NCBI GenBank assembly: GCA_031427625.1 | Contig: JANPNV010000002.1 | Coordinates: 1 to 64,000 of the forward strand | From: JADKIH01 sp031427625 | GTDB lineage: Bacteria > Bacteroidota > Bacteroidia > AKYH767-A > 2013-40CM-41-45 | Reading direction: 5' to 3' | Length of the DNA stretch: 64,000 nucleotides | In this document: piece after piece, positions 56,594 to 64,000 of the stretch | How positions within the stretch are numbered: position 1 is the stretch's first letter | Layout of the letters: every line of letters begins with the position of its first letter | The notes under the pieces: model-generated | The model's database searches: none | What the model was told of the DNA's origin: nothing | What the model saw: only the letters and a program-made list of their open reading frames with translations | Translations under genes and position numbers: made by a program

Positions 56594-57991
56594 TTATTTC
56601 TTTATCAGCAAAACGACATTTTCAACGTGAGATGTATGTGGAAACATATCGACAGGTTGTACCTTTTCTATACGATAATCGTTTTCAAGAAGTTGCAAGT
56701 CACGCGCCTGTGTAGAAGGATTACAACTCACGTAAACTATTCTTTCTGCTCCTGACTTTCTCATAGACTCTACAACGTCGGGGTGCATTCCTGCACGGGG
56801 AGGATCAGTTATAATAACGTCTGGTTTTCCATTTTTATTGATGAAGTCATCATTCAATACATTCTTTATATCACCTGCAAAGAAAACAGAATTAAGAATA
56901 TTATTCTCAGACGCATTAATACGTGCATCATTGATTGCATCTTCGATATAATCAATGCCACATACCTGCCTGGCCTTTGAGGCAATAAACGATGCTATCG
57001 TGCCTGTTCCTGTATAGAGGTCATATACATTTTCAGTTCCGGTAAGTCCTGCAAAATCCCGGACAATCTTATAGAGAGCATAAGCCTGACTCGAATTAGT
57101 TTGATAAAAAGATTTGGCACTAATACGGAAATTTAAATTTTCCATTTTCTCAATAATATATTCCCTTCCCGAAAATAAATGAACTTCCTGATCAAAAATT
57201 GAATCATTCTTTTTTGAGTTGATGATATATTGCAATGAAGTAATGAAAGAAAAGGAATCTCTTAAATAATTCATAAGTAAGTCCCTGGATTGTTTTTCAT
57301 CATCATGCAATACAACAATAACCATCCATTCACCAGCATCCGTATTCCTGATTATGAGGTTACGCATTAATCCGGTTTGTGAGTTCAGGTCAAAAAAACT
57401 CATGTTATTTTCAATGCAGAAATTTCGAACAGCCAGGCGTATTGTATTATTTCTGTCATCTTGCAGATAACACGTTTTTATATCAAGTATCTTATCAAAA
57501 CGCAAGGGAACATGAAAGCCAAGAGCGGGTGAATCTCTTGTTGTATCACTATTCAATTCTTCTTTTGTAAGCCAAGTACGATTTGAAAAAGTAAATTCAA
57601 GTTTATTTCGATAATACATCATCTTATCAGATCCAAGAATTGGCGATATCGATGGTAAGGTCAATTTTCCTATTCTGTCTAATGCATCTTCAACTTGCTG
57701 CTGTTTAAATGCCATTTGCTTCTCATAGGAGAGGTGCTGCCATTTGCATCCGCCACATACACCAAAGTGACTGCAAAAGGGTTGTACTCTGTCGGCTGAA
57801 GCCTTTCGGATATTGACAGCCCGGCCTTCGGCATAGCTCTTCTTATTCTTAAAAATATATACGTCTGCAATATCGCCGGGAACGGCCCCTTCAACAAAAA
57901 AGACGAAACCATCTACACGGCCTACTGCACGACCATCATTTCCGATCGATACTATCTCAATATTCTCTACTATACTGTCTCTGCTATACAT
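56594..57991 (-). CDS. rlmD: 23S rRNA (uracil-5-)-methyltransferase RlmD-type
   Basis: 465 residues. The TRAM RNA-binding domain spans about 1-65. Three Fe-S cysteines lie in CSHFGVCGGCKWQHL near 74-88, with the fourth in CYLQDD further on. The SAM-binding domain has NVYDLYTGTGTIASFIA, DPPRAGMHPDVV and the catalytic Cys in YVSCNPSTQARDL. It makes m5U in 23S rRNA. RlmD versus RlmCD or TrmA-like specificity is inferred from TRAM plus the cluster. It is the first gene of the operon and divergent from rocD (59 bp). Confidence 0.9.
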   Translation of the reverse strand: MYSRDSIVENIEIVSIGNDGRAVGRVDGFVFFVEGAVPGDIADVYIFKNKKSYAEGRAVNIRKASADRVQPFCSHFGVCGGCKWQHLSYEKQMAFKQQQVEDALDRIGKLTLPSISPILGSDKMMYYRNKLEFTFSNRTWLTKEELNSDTTRDSPALGFHVPLRFDKILDIKTCYLQDDRNNTIRLAVRNFCIENNMSFFDLNSQTGLMRNLIIRNTDAGEWMVIVVLHDDEKQSRDLLMNYLRDSFSFITSLQYIINSKKNDSIFDQEVHLFSGREYIIEKMENLNFRISAKSFYQTNSSQAYALYKIVRDFAGLTGTENVYDLYTGTGTIASFIASKARQVCGIDYIEDAINDARINASENNILNSVFFAGDIKNVLNDDFINKNGKPDVIITDPPRAGMHPDVVESMRKSGAERIVYVSCNPSTQARDLQLLENDYRIEKVQPVDMFPHTSHVENVVLLIKK

Positions 57992-58037
57992 GGCGCGAAA
58001 TTAATCAATTAGACCTGTCTACCTGATATTTTGTTTG

Positions 58038-58045
58038 TATTTTTG
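58038..58045 (+). promoter_or_regulatory. -7 box close to the rocD start
   Basis: TATTTTTG ends 5 nt before the ATG at 58051. No clear -33 TTG at standard distance. It belongs to a set of unusually close boxes in this window. Confidence 0.4.
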
Positions 58046-58050
58046 TCACC

Positions 58051-59280
58051 ATGAAATTTACAGACGAAAAAATGCTTACTGATGTAGCGATGGCACTCGA
58101 AAGCCGTTATGGAGCTCATAATTATCATCCACTGCCTGTTGTACTTGAAAAAGGCGAAGGTGTTTTCGTCTGGGATGTTGAAGGAAAAAAATATTACGAT
58201 TTTTTATCTGCCTATTCTGCTCTTAATCAAGGCCACAATCATCCTAAAATAGTTAATGCTCTGATAGAGCAGGTTAAGAAACTATCTCTGACATCGCGTG
58301 CATTTTACAATAATGTTTTAGGCGAATACGAACAATTTATCACCGATCTGTTTGGTTACGATAAGGTTTTGCCGATGAATACAGGTGCAGAAGGAGTGGA
58401 GACTGCCCTAAAACTTGCTCGCCGTTGGGCTTACGTTAGAAAAGGTGTTCCGGAGAATCAGGCAAAGATAATTGTTGTAGACGGAAATTTTCATGGGCGC
58501 ACAATCACTGTGATTTCCGCAAGCTCTGATCCGGATTCATATGGAATGTTCGGCCCTTTCACTCCTGGTTTTATTAAAATTCCTTATAACGGTTTAGCTG
58601 CATTGGAAAATGCATTACATGATGAAAATGTTGCCGGCTTTTTAGTAGAACCGATCCAGGGCGAAGCAGGAGTTGTTATTCCCGATATCGGATATCTCCA
58701 AAATGCTTTTTCACTTTGTAAACAAAAAAATGTCCTTTTCATGGCCGATGAAATACAAACCGGACTAGGACGCACAGGAAAGATGCTTGCCTGCGATCAT
58801 GAAAATGTACATGCCGATATATTGATTCTCGGGAAAGCTCTCTCAGGCGGACTCTTGCCTGTATCTGCTGTACTGGCTAATGATGATATAATGCTTTGCA
58901 TAAAACCCGGTGAGCATGGAAGCACCTACGGAGGGAATCCTCTGGCAGCAAAAGTTACCATTGCAGCATTAAATGTACTTGTCGACGAAAAACTTGCTGA
59001 TAATGCTGAGCGACTTGGAAAAATATTATTGGAAGAATTGAAAATGATCAAGCACGATCACATCCAATTGGTGCGGGGTAAAGGGTTGTTTTGTGCAATG
59101 GTCATCAAACCAAAAGACGGCAAAGATGCATGGGATGTTTGTATGGCATTAATGAACAAAGGTCTTCTGGCAAAGCCTACTCATGGAGATATCATACGTT
59201 TTGCGCCGCCATTGATTATTAATGAAACTCAATTGCGGGAATGTATTGAAATTATCAAGTTGGTAATGGCTGAATACTAA
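58051..59280 (+). CDS. rocD: Ornithine aminotransferase
   Basis: 409 residues, a class III PLP aminotransferase. Motifs: YDFLSAYSALNQGHNHPKI, LPMNTGAEGVETALKLARRW, NFHGRTITVIS, VEPIQGEAGVVIP, MADEIQTGLGRTGKMLA and the PLP lysine in LILGKALSGG. The Y-S-A-x-N-Q-G-H-x-H-P form and STYGGNPLA are characteristic of ornithine:oxo-acid transaminases, which link ornithine to glutamate semialdehyde and proline. It converges with the TPR gene 35 bp away. Confidence 0.95.
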   Translation: MKFTDEKMLTDVAMALESRYGAHNYHPLPVVLEKGEGVFVWDVEGKKYYDFLSAYSALNQGHNHPKIVNALIEQVKKLSLTSRAFYNNVLGEYEQFITDLFGYDKVLPMNTGAEGVETALKLARRWAYVRKGVPENQAKIIVVDGNFHGRTITVISASSDPDSYGMFGPFTPGFIKIPYNGLAALENALHDENVAGFLVEPIQGEAGVVIPDIGYLQNAFSLCKQKNVLFMADEIQTGLGRTGKMLACDHENVHADILILGKALSGGLLPVSAVLANDDIMLCIKPGEHGSTYGGNPLAAKVTIAALNVLVDEKLADNAERLGKILLEELKMIKHDHIQLVRGKGLFCAMVIKPKDGKDAWDVCMALMNKGLLAKPTHGDIIRFAPPLIINETQLRECIEIIKLVMAEY

Positions 59281-59315
59281 TCATGCAATAAATGCTGTTG
59301 ATACCACTTCAACAA

Positions 59316-59825
59316 TTATTTTTCACACAGTTCTTTTATCGCTTCTAAAGCAGATTTATCACCAAGTTCAGCTGCTTTATGCAGGTCTTTACATGCCGGT
59401 TCCTTCCGATCCAATGCTAAATTTGCTGCTGCACGATTAAAATATAAATCCTTGTCAGTAGAGTCAAGCGCTATGGCTGTTGTATAATCTGCAATAGCCT
59501 CCGGGTAATTTTTTAACTCAAAATGTGCATTAGCCCTATAATAAAACAACTCAACACTTTCTGAGTCGATGGTAATTGCTGTATTGTAATCGGCAATGGC
59601 ATTGGCATAGTTCTTCATGAGGTACCTCATATACCCACGATAATAAAGGGCTTCTGTATTTGCAGTATCTGTCAAAAGGACTTTATCAAAATCTAAATAA
59701 GCCCCTTTGTAATTCTTTGCCTTTTCCTTTTCTATTCCGCTGTCGATCAATTCGCGGGAAGAACTTTGTCCGAATATGCTATTAATAAATAAATAAAAAA
59801 TTATAATAAGGCAACTTCTTCTCAT
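59316..59825 (-). CDS. Exported tetratricopeptide-repeat protein
   Basis: 169 residues with an N-terminal signal peptide (about 1-19). At least three TPR units follow, recognisable by ALYYRGYMRYLMKNYANAI, LFYYRANAHFELKNYPEAI and LYFNRAAANLALDRKEPA. A C-terminal helix with a Cys (ELCEK) closes it. It acts as a periplasmic protein-protein scaffold; the partner is unknown. It lies 6 bp after the small basic gene on the same strand. Confidence 0.85.
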   Translation of the reverse strand: MRRSCLIIIFYLFINSIFGQSSSRELIDSGIEKEKAKNYKGAYLDFDKVLLTDTANTEALYYRGYMRYLMKNYANAIADYNTAITIDSESVELFYYRANAHFELKNYPEAIADYTTAIALDSTDKDLYFNRAAANLALDRKEPACKDLHKAAELGDKSALEAIKELCEK

Positions 59826-59831
59826 CTTAAA

Positions 59832-60041
59832 TTATTTTTTTCGTGGCGCATTCATGATTCTACGGTGTTCAACTCTCTTTTGAATAATCCTATGTTTCAA
59901 ATACCTGCGTGCTGGTTTTATGATAAATGGCCTGCTTTCCTTATGAATAATAAGAACTCTCGTCGTCTGAACGGCATTCGCCTCATTGACAGGAACTGCC
60001 TGACACAAAATAAAGATTATAAATATCAGTATAAGTTTCAT
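59832..60041 (-). CDS. Small, highly basic exported peptide
   Basis: 69 residues. Signal peptide at about 1-23 (FIIFILCQAVPVNEANA). The mature part of about 46 residues is dominated by R, K and H (KPARRYLKHRIIQKR). No family is recognised. In favour of a real gene: a perfect -7 box with an upstream TTG, a good signal peptide and tight linkage to the TPR gene. A basic periplasmic peptide could bind nucleic acid, lipid or wall polymers; this is speculation. Confidence 0.65.
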   Translation of the reverse strand: MKLILIFIIFILCQAVPVNEANAVQTTRVLIIHKESRPFIIKPARRYLKHRIIQKRVEHRRIMNAPRKK

Positions 60042-60048
60042 AGTACTT

Positions 60049-60081
60049 CAAATGTAATTATATATCTTTTTTAATTTCCAA
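60049..60081 (-). promoter_or_regulatory. Promoter of the small peptide / TPR unit
   Basis: On the minus strand TTG (60081-60079), a 22-nt spacer and TACATTTG (60056-60049), ending 7 nt before the ATG at 60041. The -7 box is perfect; the spacer is slightly long. Confidence 0.55.
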
Positions 60082-60095
60082 CTTTACGAATAAAA

Positions 60096-60871
60096 TTAAA
60101 TTTTCTTAATAAGATCCTTGATTTTTTTATCAATACTTGCCAATAAATCAGACGCTTGTTTTGCAGGAGGAAAAACTTCTTCATGAATTTTCAACATTTC
60201 AAGCAATTGCTTTGAGTGTAATTCTGCATCTTTCAATCCGCCAATCATTGATAAATTTAATCCTTCTTCCAGATTGCCTGTGACAGCCCGCCTGTGAATT
60301 ACTTTCATCCTTTGTTTGTTTTTCTGAAGTTCAGAACGCTGGCGTAACAGACTTATTCCGCCGGATACCAGAAGCATGGCAAACACTGCTGACAAACTAA
60401 CAAGAATAAAAGAAAAGTTACGTTTAAAATTTTTGTGTTTAGAATCAAGTTCGTTATTCTGATCGATCAGCGTAGTTAACTGAGAACTTAAATCTTTTTC
60501 TTCTAAATCATCTTTTTCCTGACGAATACCTGCCGAGTTAATCGCATCATTAATTGTACTACTTTATCTTGCGAAAGAACTTTCTCTTTATATTCCAGGT
60601 ATCTGTTAAATGTCTCATATGCCTGCTTAAAATGATTATTTTCCATATAGGCAGAAACAATTATCCGATACGACTCCATGATCAATGTATCCTGTCCTGG
60701 CACAAAATCATTCTCATAACGCTTCAATGCTGATACAAGTCCATCTAACACCTCAGGTTTCACATATTGCATCTTTGCCTTGGTATGAATTGTCTCAAGC
60801 TCCTGAATACTTTGAGCCTGATTATCCAATCCGGAAAGAAGAAATATTATTAAAAATAATTTCGACTTCAT
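60096..60871 (-). pseudogene. Frameshifted membrane partner of the adjacent sensor-like protein
   Basis: Two overlapping frames encode one protein. The first runs from ATG 60871 (signal peptide MKSKLFLIIFLLSGLDNQAQ, then TPR-like helices) to a stop at 60503. The second resumes at about 60555 with INDAINSAGIRQEKDDLEE and continues through a coiled coil, a membrane helix (FSFILVSLSAVFAMLLVSG) and a cytoplasmic helical tail ending at 60096. The frames join by restoring one base near 60555, probably an A in CAATT, which gives exactly 258 codons. The gene starts 3 bp after the stop of the kinase-like gene, so it was translated with it. It is either a true frameshift mutation or a sequence error. 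No enzyme domain is recognised. Confidence 0.75.
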
Positions 60872-60874
60872 AAT

Positions 60875-62110
60875 TTATGAGATAAAGAATTTAATATAAA
60901 CATCTGTACTGTTTCCTTCTTCACTCTCAATCTTAATTTCTCCCTTATGCATTTCATTGATTATAATCTGACCAACATATAAACCAAGTCCGCATCCTTC
61001 ATTTATCGGTTTTGTTGAATAGAACTCACCTGTAGACTGCTGAAGATTTATATCGTTCATTCCAATTCCGTTATCTCTTATACGAATCTGTAAAAAACGT
61101 GGTAGAATCCGTGTACTTACTGCAACTTTGGGCTGATAACCTTTTATTCCTAACTGTTGCTTTTCTTTTACCGATTGAAATGCATTCATCAGAACATTTA
61201 GAAGAAGGGAACCCACTGCTTCCGGGATAATTTTAATTGTCGGTAGCTTTTTTTCCAAATCTCGTGTAACCTGACAGTTAAAACCTTCCGGCTTTTCAAT
61301 TCCGCGCCAGGCCATTTCCAGAAATTGCTCACATACAATGTTTATATCCGTTGCAATTTTTTCTTCACTTGGTTCAGCGGCCTGACTAAGCACAGCAGCT
61401 GCAACCATAACTTCAGTTTCAATTGCTCGCTTTCCAATATCTCCATTCGCTGAAATAATTTTCCAATCACCCGGAACTTTAAGGTTGGCCGCCCCATCAT
61501 TAATAATCGTCATAAGCGAACCATAATCCTCCTCAATTTTTCGCAATGATGGCATCACCTCATTCAATTTTTCAATTAATATTCCTGTTTTTGAGGAATA
61601 CCTTTCAAGGATGTTCAATTGAGATGCAGAATCATTCAGTCTTTTCCTTGCACTATTCAATTTTTTCTTCCTGAATTGAAGTAGTAATAAAACAATCGTT
61701 AACCATAGGACAAATGAAATTAATGCTTTCCGCACAAGTCCATGATATTTATTTTCAAGCTGTTCTTTTTTTTCAGTTAGTTCTCCAATTTGATCCTTAT
61801 GATTTTTTATAACTGTTTTTTGTGCGGCAGATTTAAATTGATAATTTTTCTCGATCTGCTTTAAAGTGTCAGAAAGTTCTGCTTCGTATAAAGAATCAAG
61901 TAAGGAATCATAGGTTCGTAAACGTTCTACAGCAAACCTGTTTAGATTTTTATTTACAAAATCCAATGCACGATGATCATGATATTCCAGAATCTCTTTG
62001 TTGGCGGGATTGCTCAGCGGAACATTCTCATGCCTTGCACTTGCCGTTAATCCGGATATTGCAAATGAAATAAAAAACAGGATCTTCCCTGCAAAATTAG
62101 TTGATGACAT
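60875..62110 (-). CDS. Sensor-kinase-like protein lacking the phospho-acceptor histidine
   Basis: 411 residues from ATG 62110; a TTG start at 62131 is weaker. Signal peptide at about 1-25, periplasmic helical/coiled region (about 30-125), membrane helix (about 129-146), then cytoplasm. The C-terminus is a good histidine-kinase ATPase domain: N box LLNVLMNAFQSV near 300, G1 DNGIGM near 350 and G2 GCGLGLYVG near 372. The DHp region, where relatives have A-H-E-I-x-N-P-L-N-F-V-N, instead reads KIEEDYGSLMTII with no His-Glu. It therefore cannot autophosphorylate in the usual way. Its partner gene follows 3 bp downstream. No response regulator is adjacent. Confidence 0.8.
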   Translation of the reverse strand: MSSTNFAGKILFFISFAISGLTASARHENVPLSNPANKEILEYHDHRALDFVNKNLNRFAVERLRTYDSLLDSLYEAELSDTLKQIEKNYQFKSAAQKTVIKNHKDQIGELTEKKEQLENKYHGLVRKALISFVLWLTIVLLLLQFRKKKLNSARKRLNDSASQLNILERYSSKTGILIEKLNEVMPSLRKIEEDYGSLMTIINDGAANLKVPGDWKIISANGDIGKRAIETEVMVAAAVLSQAAEPSEEKIATDINIVCEQFLEMAWRGIEKPEGFNCQVTRDLEKKLPTIKIIPEAVGSLLLNVLMNAFQSVKEKQQLGIKGYQPKVAVSTRILPRFLQIRIRDNGIGMNDINLQQSTGEFYSTKPINEGCGLGLYVGQIIINEMHKGEIKIESEEGNSTDVYIKFFIS

Positions 62111-62252
62111 ATTTTCCTGTAAGTATTGCAAAATACAAAAGTTCGATCGGCTACTTCATAGTTTTCCTGTCTAATTATCAACGAATGATTGTGTATGAAA
62201 CTAAACTTGAATAGTACAGAAAGTTTAAGCAAATTGTGCTTTTAAAGAAGGC

Positions 62253-64000
62253 ATGATTCAAAGAATAAAGAAAGCTCTGAAAGTCGTAATACTACTGGTA
62301 TTGTTCGTCTTAATAGTGTATTTTTCTTTTAGAAATTCCCTGCTGGAATGGGGTATAGCTAAAGGAGAAGGCGTAATATCTGAAAAAACGGGGGCTGCTT
62401 TAACTATTCGTTCTGGCCGTTTTACAGGATTTTCAACAATATCACTGGAAGATATTCTTCTTGTTCCGGTTTCTGGTGATACAATTATTAAAGCAGATTC
62501 TGTTAGGTTCACCCTATCAGGATGGAAGCTTTTAACCGGCACCATCCGGATAAATGATTTATTCTCATCGAATGTCGTCATAAACTTATCTTGCCATGAC
62601 AGTATATGTAATTACAGTAGTTTAATCAATCATGAAAAAGTATCTGCCGGACAAACAGGAACTAATTATTCTGTATTGTTCAGAAGAATGCTTGATCGGT
62701 TATTTAATCTGGCACCACAAAGTGCATCTCTACATAACATTTCGCTTTTATACAGAAACGATTCAATTTATCGCAAACTTACTATTCTAGAATTTAAATC
62801 AAACGAAGATTCACTCGCAGGCATTGCTGTGGAAGATAGGAACAATGAAAAATGGTTATGTAATGGTAAATTTTCTCAGTCGAAGCATGCTCTTAACCTG
62901 AATGTTTATCCTGCCGATGGAAGTAATGCTTCTTTACCGTTAACAAAAGAAATATTCGGACTTACTGTTCGATTCGATACTGTTAATATTGCTTTGAACA
63001 GTTATAACTGGCATAGTGACAATTTTAGCACTGAGGGAAAATTTTCAGTGAAAAGTCTTGTTGTCTTCCATCAGCGAATTGCTGAAGATACAGTCAAAAT
63101 TCCATCAGCATCATTCAATTTTATATTTCATGCCGGTAAAAAATATCTGGAAGTGGATAGTACTTCTGAAGCAATGATTTCAAATATTCTCATTCATCCA
63201 TACCTTTGGTATTCTACGGATAGTTCCAAAATATATGCACTAAAAATTAAAACAGAAAAATTAGCTGCGAATGATTTCTTCGCCTCATTACCAGAAGGGA
63301 TGTTCGATGAAGTACGCGATCTTGGCGCTGATGGAACATTGAGTTATTCACTTGACTTCAGACTCGATTCCGGCGAACCTGACAGTCTTATTTTTGAATC
63401 AGGGTTAAGAAAGGAAAAGTTCAGGTTGAGGAAATTCGGATCAGCAAATATTCTTAAAATGAATGGTGAGTTTATGCAGTCTGTCTATGAACATGACAAG
63501 CTTGTTCGTGTTTTTCCGGTAGGTCCATCCAATGAATATTATACGCCACTCGATAAGATTTCACCCGAATTTATTAATTCTGTATTAACTTCAGAAGATG
63601 GCAGTTTTTTATTTCATAACGGGTTTAATGAAGATGCGTTCCGGAAATCTATAGTGGCTAATTTTAAAGCCGGAAAATTCGTAAGAGGAGGAAGTACTAT
63701 CAGTATGCAACTCGTCAAAAATGTATTCCTGACCAGAAAGAAAACAGTTGCACGAAAAGCAGAAGAGGCACTGCTGGTATGGTTGATTGAGAACAACCGG
63801 TTATACACAAAAGAAAGAATGCTGGAAGTTTATCTTAATATTATTGAACTTGGCCCCGATGTTTATGGTATTGGTGAAGCATCAGAATTCTATTTTAATA
63901 AAAAACCATCTGAGATAAATCTATCTGAGGGAATTTTTCTCGCAAGCCTTCTTCCGCGTCCGAAGTGGTTCAAGTACAGTTTTGATGCGGAAGGGAATTT
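62253..64000 (+). CDS. AsmA-like/GT51 peptidoglycan transglycosylase, 3' end beyond window
   Basis: The frame is open from ATG 62253 to the window edge, 582 residues. One N-terminal membrane helix (about 9-27) anchors a beta-rich domain of about 400 residues that begins LLEWGIAKGEG...IRSGRFTGFSTISLEDILL, the style of AsmA/TamB-like proteins. A GT51 domain starts near 425: SEDGSFLFHNGF, GGSTISMQLVKN, and LNIIELGPDVYGIGEAS with YFNKK. The catalytic Glu in SED and the GGST motif are present, so it should polymerise lipid II. Whether a transpeptidase domain follows cannot be seen. It is divergent from the kinase-like gene by 142 bp. Confidence 0.88.
   Translation, partial: MIQRIKKALKVVILLVLFVLIVYFSFRNSLLEWGIAKGEGVISEKTGAALTIRSGRFTGFSTISLEDILLVPVSGDTIIKADSVRFTLSGWKLLTGTIRINDLFSSNVVINLSCHDSICNYSSLINHEKVSAGQTGTNYSVLFRRMLDRLFNLAPQSASLHNISLLYRNDSIYRKLTILEFKSNEDSLAGIAVEDRNNEKWLCNGKFSQSKHALNLNVYPADGSNASLPLTKEIFGLTVRFDTVNIALNSYNWHSDNFSTEGKFSVKSLVVFHQRIAEDTVKIPSASFNFIFHAGKKYLEVDSTSEAMISNILIHPYLWYSTDSSKIYALKIKTEKLAANDFFASLPEGMFDEVRDLGADGTLSYSLDFRLDSGEPDSLIFESGLRKEKFRLRKFGSANILKMNGEFMQSVYEHDKLVRVFPVGPSNEYYTPLDKISPEFINSVLTSEDGSFLFHNGFNEDAFRKSIVANFKAGKFVRGGSTISMQLVKNVFLTRKKTVARKAEEALLVWLIENNRLYTKERMLEVYLNIIELGPDVYGIGEASEFYFNKKPSEINLSEGIFLASLLPRPKWFKYSFDAEGN

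Noticed and set aside
59281..59315. Terminator between rocD and the TPR gene
   Set aside because: No stem of useful length can be drawn in this 35-bp gap.
62258..62581. A 107-codon minus-strand frame at the start of the transglycosylase gene
   Set aside because: The plus-strand frame from 62253 is open for 582 codons and has clear GT51 motifs, so the minus frame is a shadow.
1..64000. CRISPR arrays, prophage, intact insertion sequences, tRNA or rRNA genes, defence islands
   Set aside because: No regularly spaced repeats, integrase, phage structural genes, tRNA T-loop words or rRNA stretches were found. The only mobile-element trace is the fragment at 350-476.

Overview
The window is a stretch of ordinary chromosome from a free-living member of the phylum Bacteroidota. 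Several independent signs point there. Secreted proteins end in type IX secretion (T9SS) sorting domains, type A at 29208 and 34923 and type B at 43298. The phylum's promoter boxes (TTG / 19-22 nt / TAnnTTTG) sit in front of many genes, and Shine-Dalgarno sequences are largely absent. NusB is the long form of the phylum, and the set includes DUF4199, DUF5686 and a cytophagalysin-type M43 protease. The DNA is AT-rich. MqnE indicates menaquinone synthesis by the futalosine route, which fits Chitinophaga/Cytophaga-like or uncultured environmental lineages better than Bacteroides. The exact order is not decidable from the sequence.

Layout. 1-712 is a scrap zone with a palindrome, an IS1182-like transposase fragment and the tail of a T9SS protein. 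713-9000 holds an AddA-like helicase-nuclease (-), a VWA/MoxR pair (+), and ispE, guaD and accA (-). 9520-22470 is a housekeeping block: dnaB, an MsbA-like ABC exporter, leucine dehydrogenase, then nusB-DUF1573-yajC-ybbR-coaE-MBL nuclease-nnr, a transaldolase-like aldolase and a Sua5/YrdC protein. A 4.5S SRP RNA gene lies at 22514-22609 (-). 22770-29139 carries DUF4199, two glycosyltransferases, a DUF5686 outer-membrane protein, a YkgJ cysteine-cluster protein and a TonB-C protein. 29208-43297 holds a secreted protease, an orphan response regulator, mqnE, rluD, a T9SS protein, a PASTA protein, a double D-Ala-D-Ala ligase, a prolyl oligopeptidase and a structured non-coding stretch.

43298-51004 is one giant gene for a 2568-residue surface protein made of PKD and Ig-like repeats. 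51518-55541 has asnB, terC, a Usp-like protein and aroK. 55546-57991 is the tight operon rlmD-NlpC/P60-phosphoribosyltransferase, opposite rocD. 58051-64000 ends with a TPR protein, a small basic secreted peptide, a sensor-kinase-like protein lacking a phospho-acceptor histidine, its frameshifted partner, and the start of an AsmA-like/GT51 transglycosylase running off the window.

Together the genes serve envelope building (Ddl, PASTA, GT51, glycosyltransferases, MsbA-like exporter), protein export (YajC, SRP RNA, T9SS cargo), central metabolism and translation. I see no CRISPR array, prophage, intact IS, tRNA or rRNA. The points most worth a second look are the two-in-one Ddl protein, the H-box-less kinase with its broken partner, the AsmA-GT51 fusion, a class of promoters placed so close to start codons that leaderless mRNAs are implied, and the palindromic non-coding elements at 200-247 and 42804-42950.
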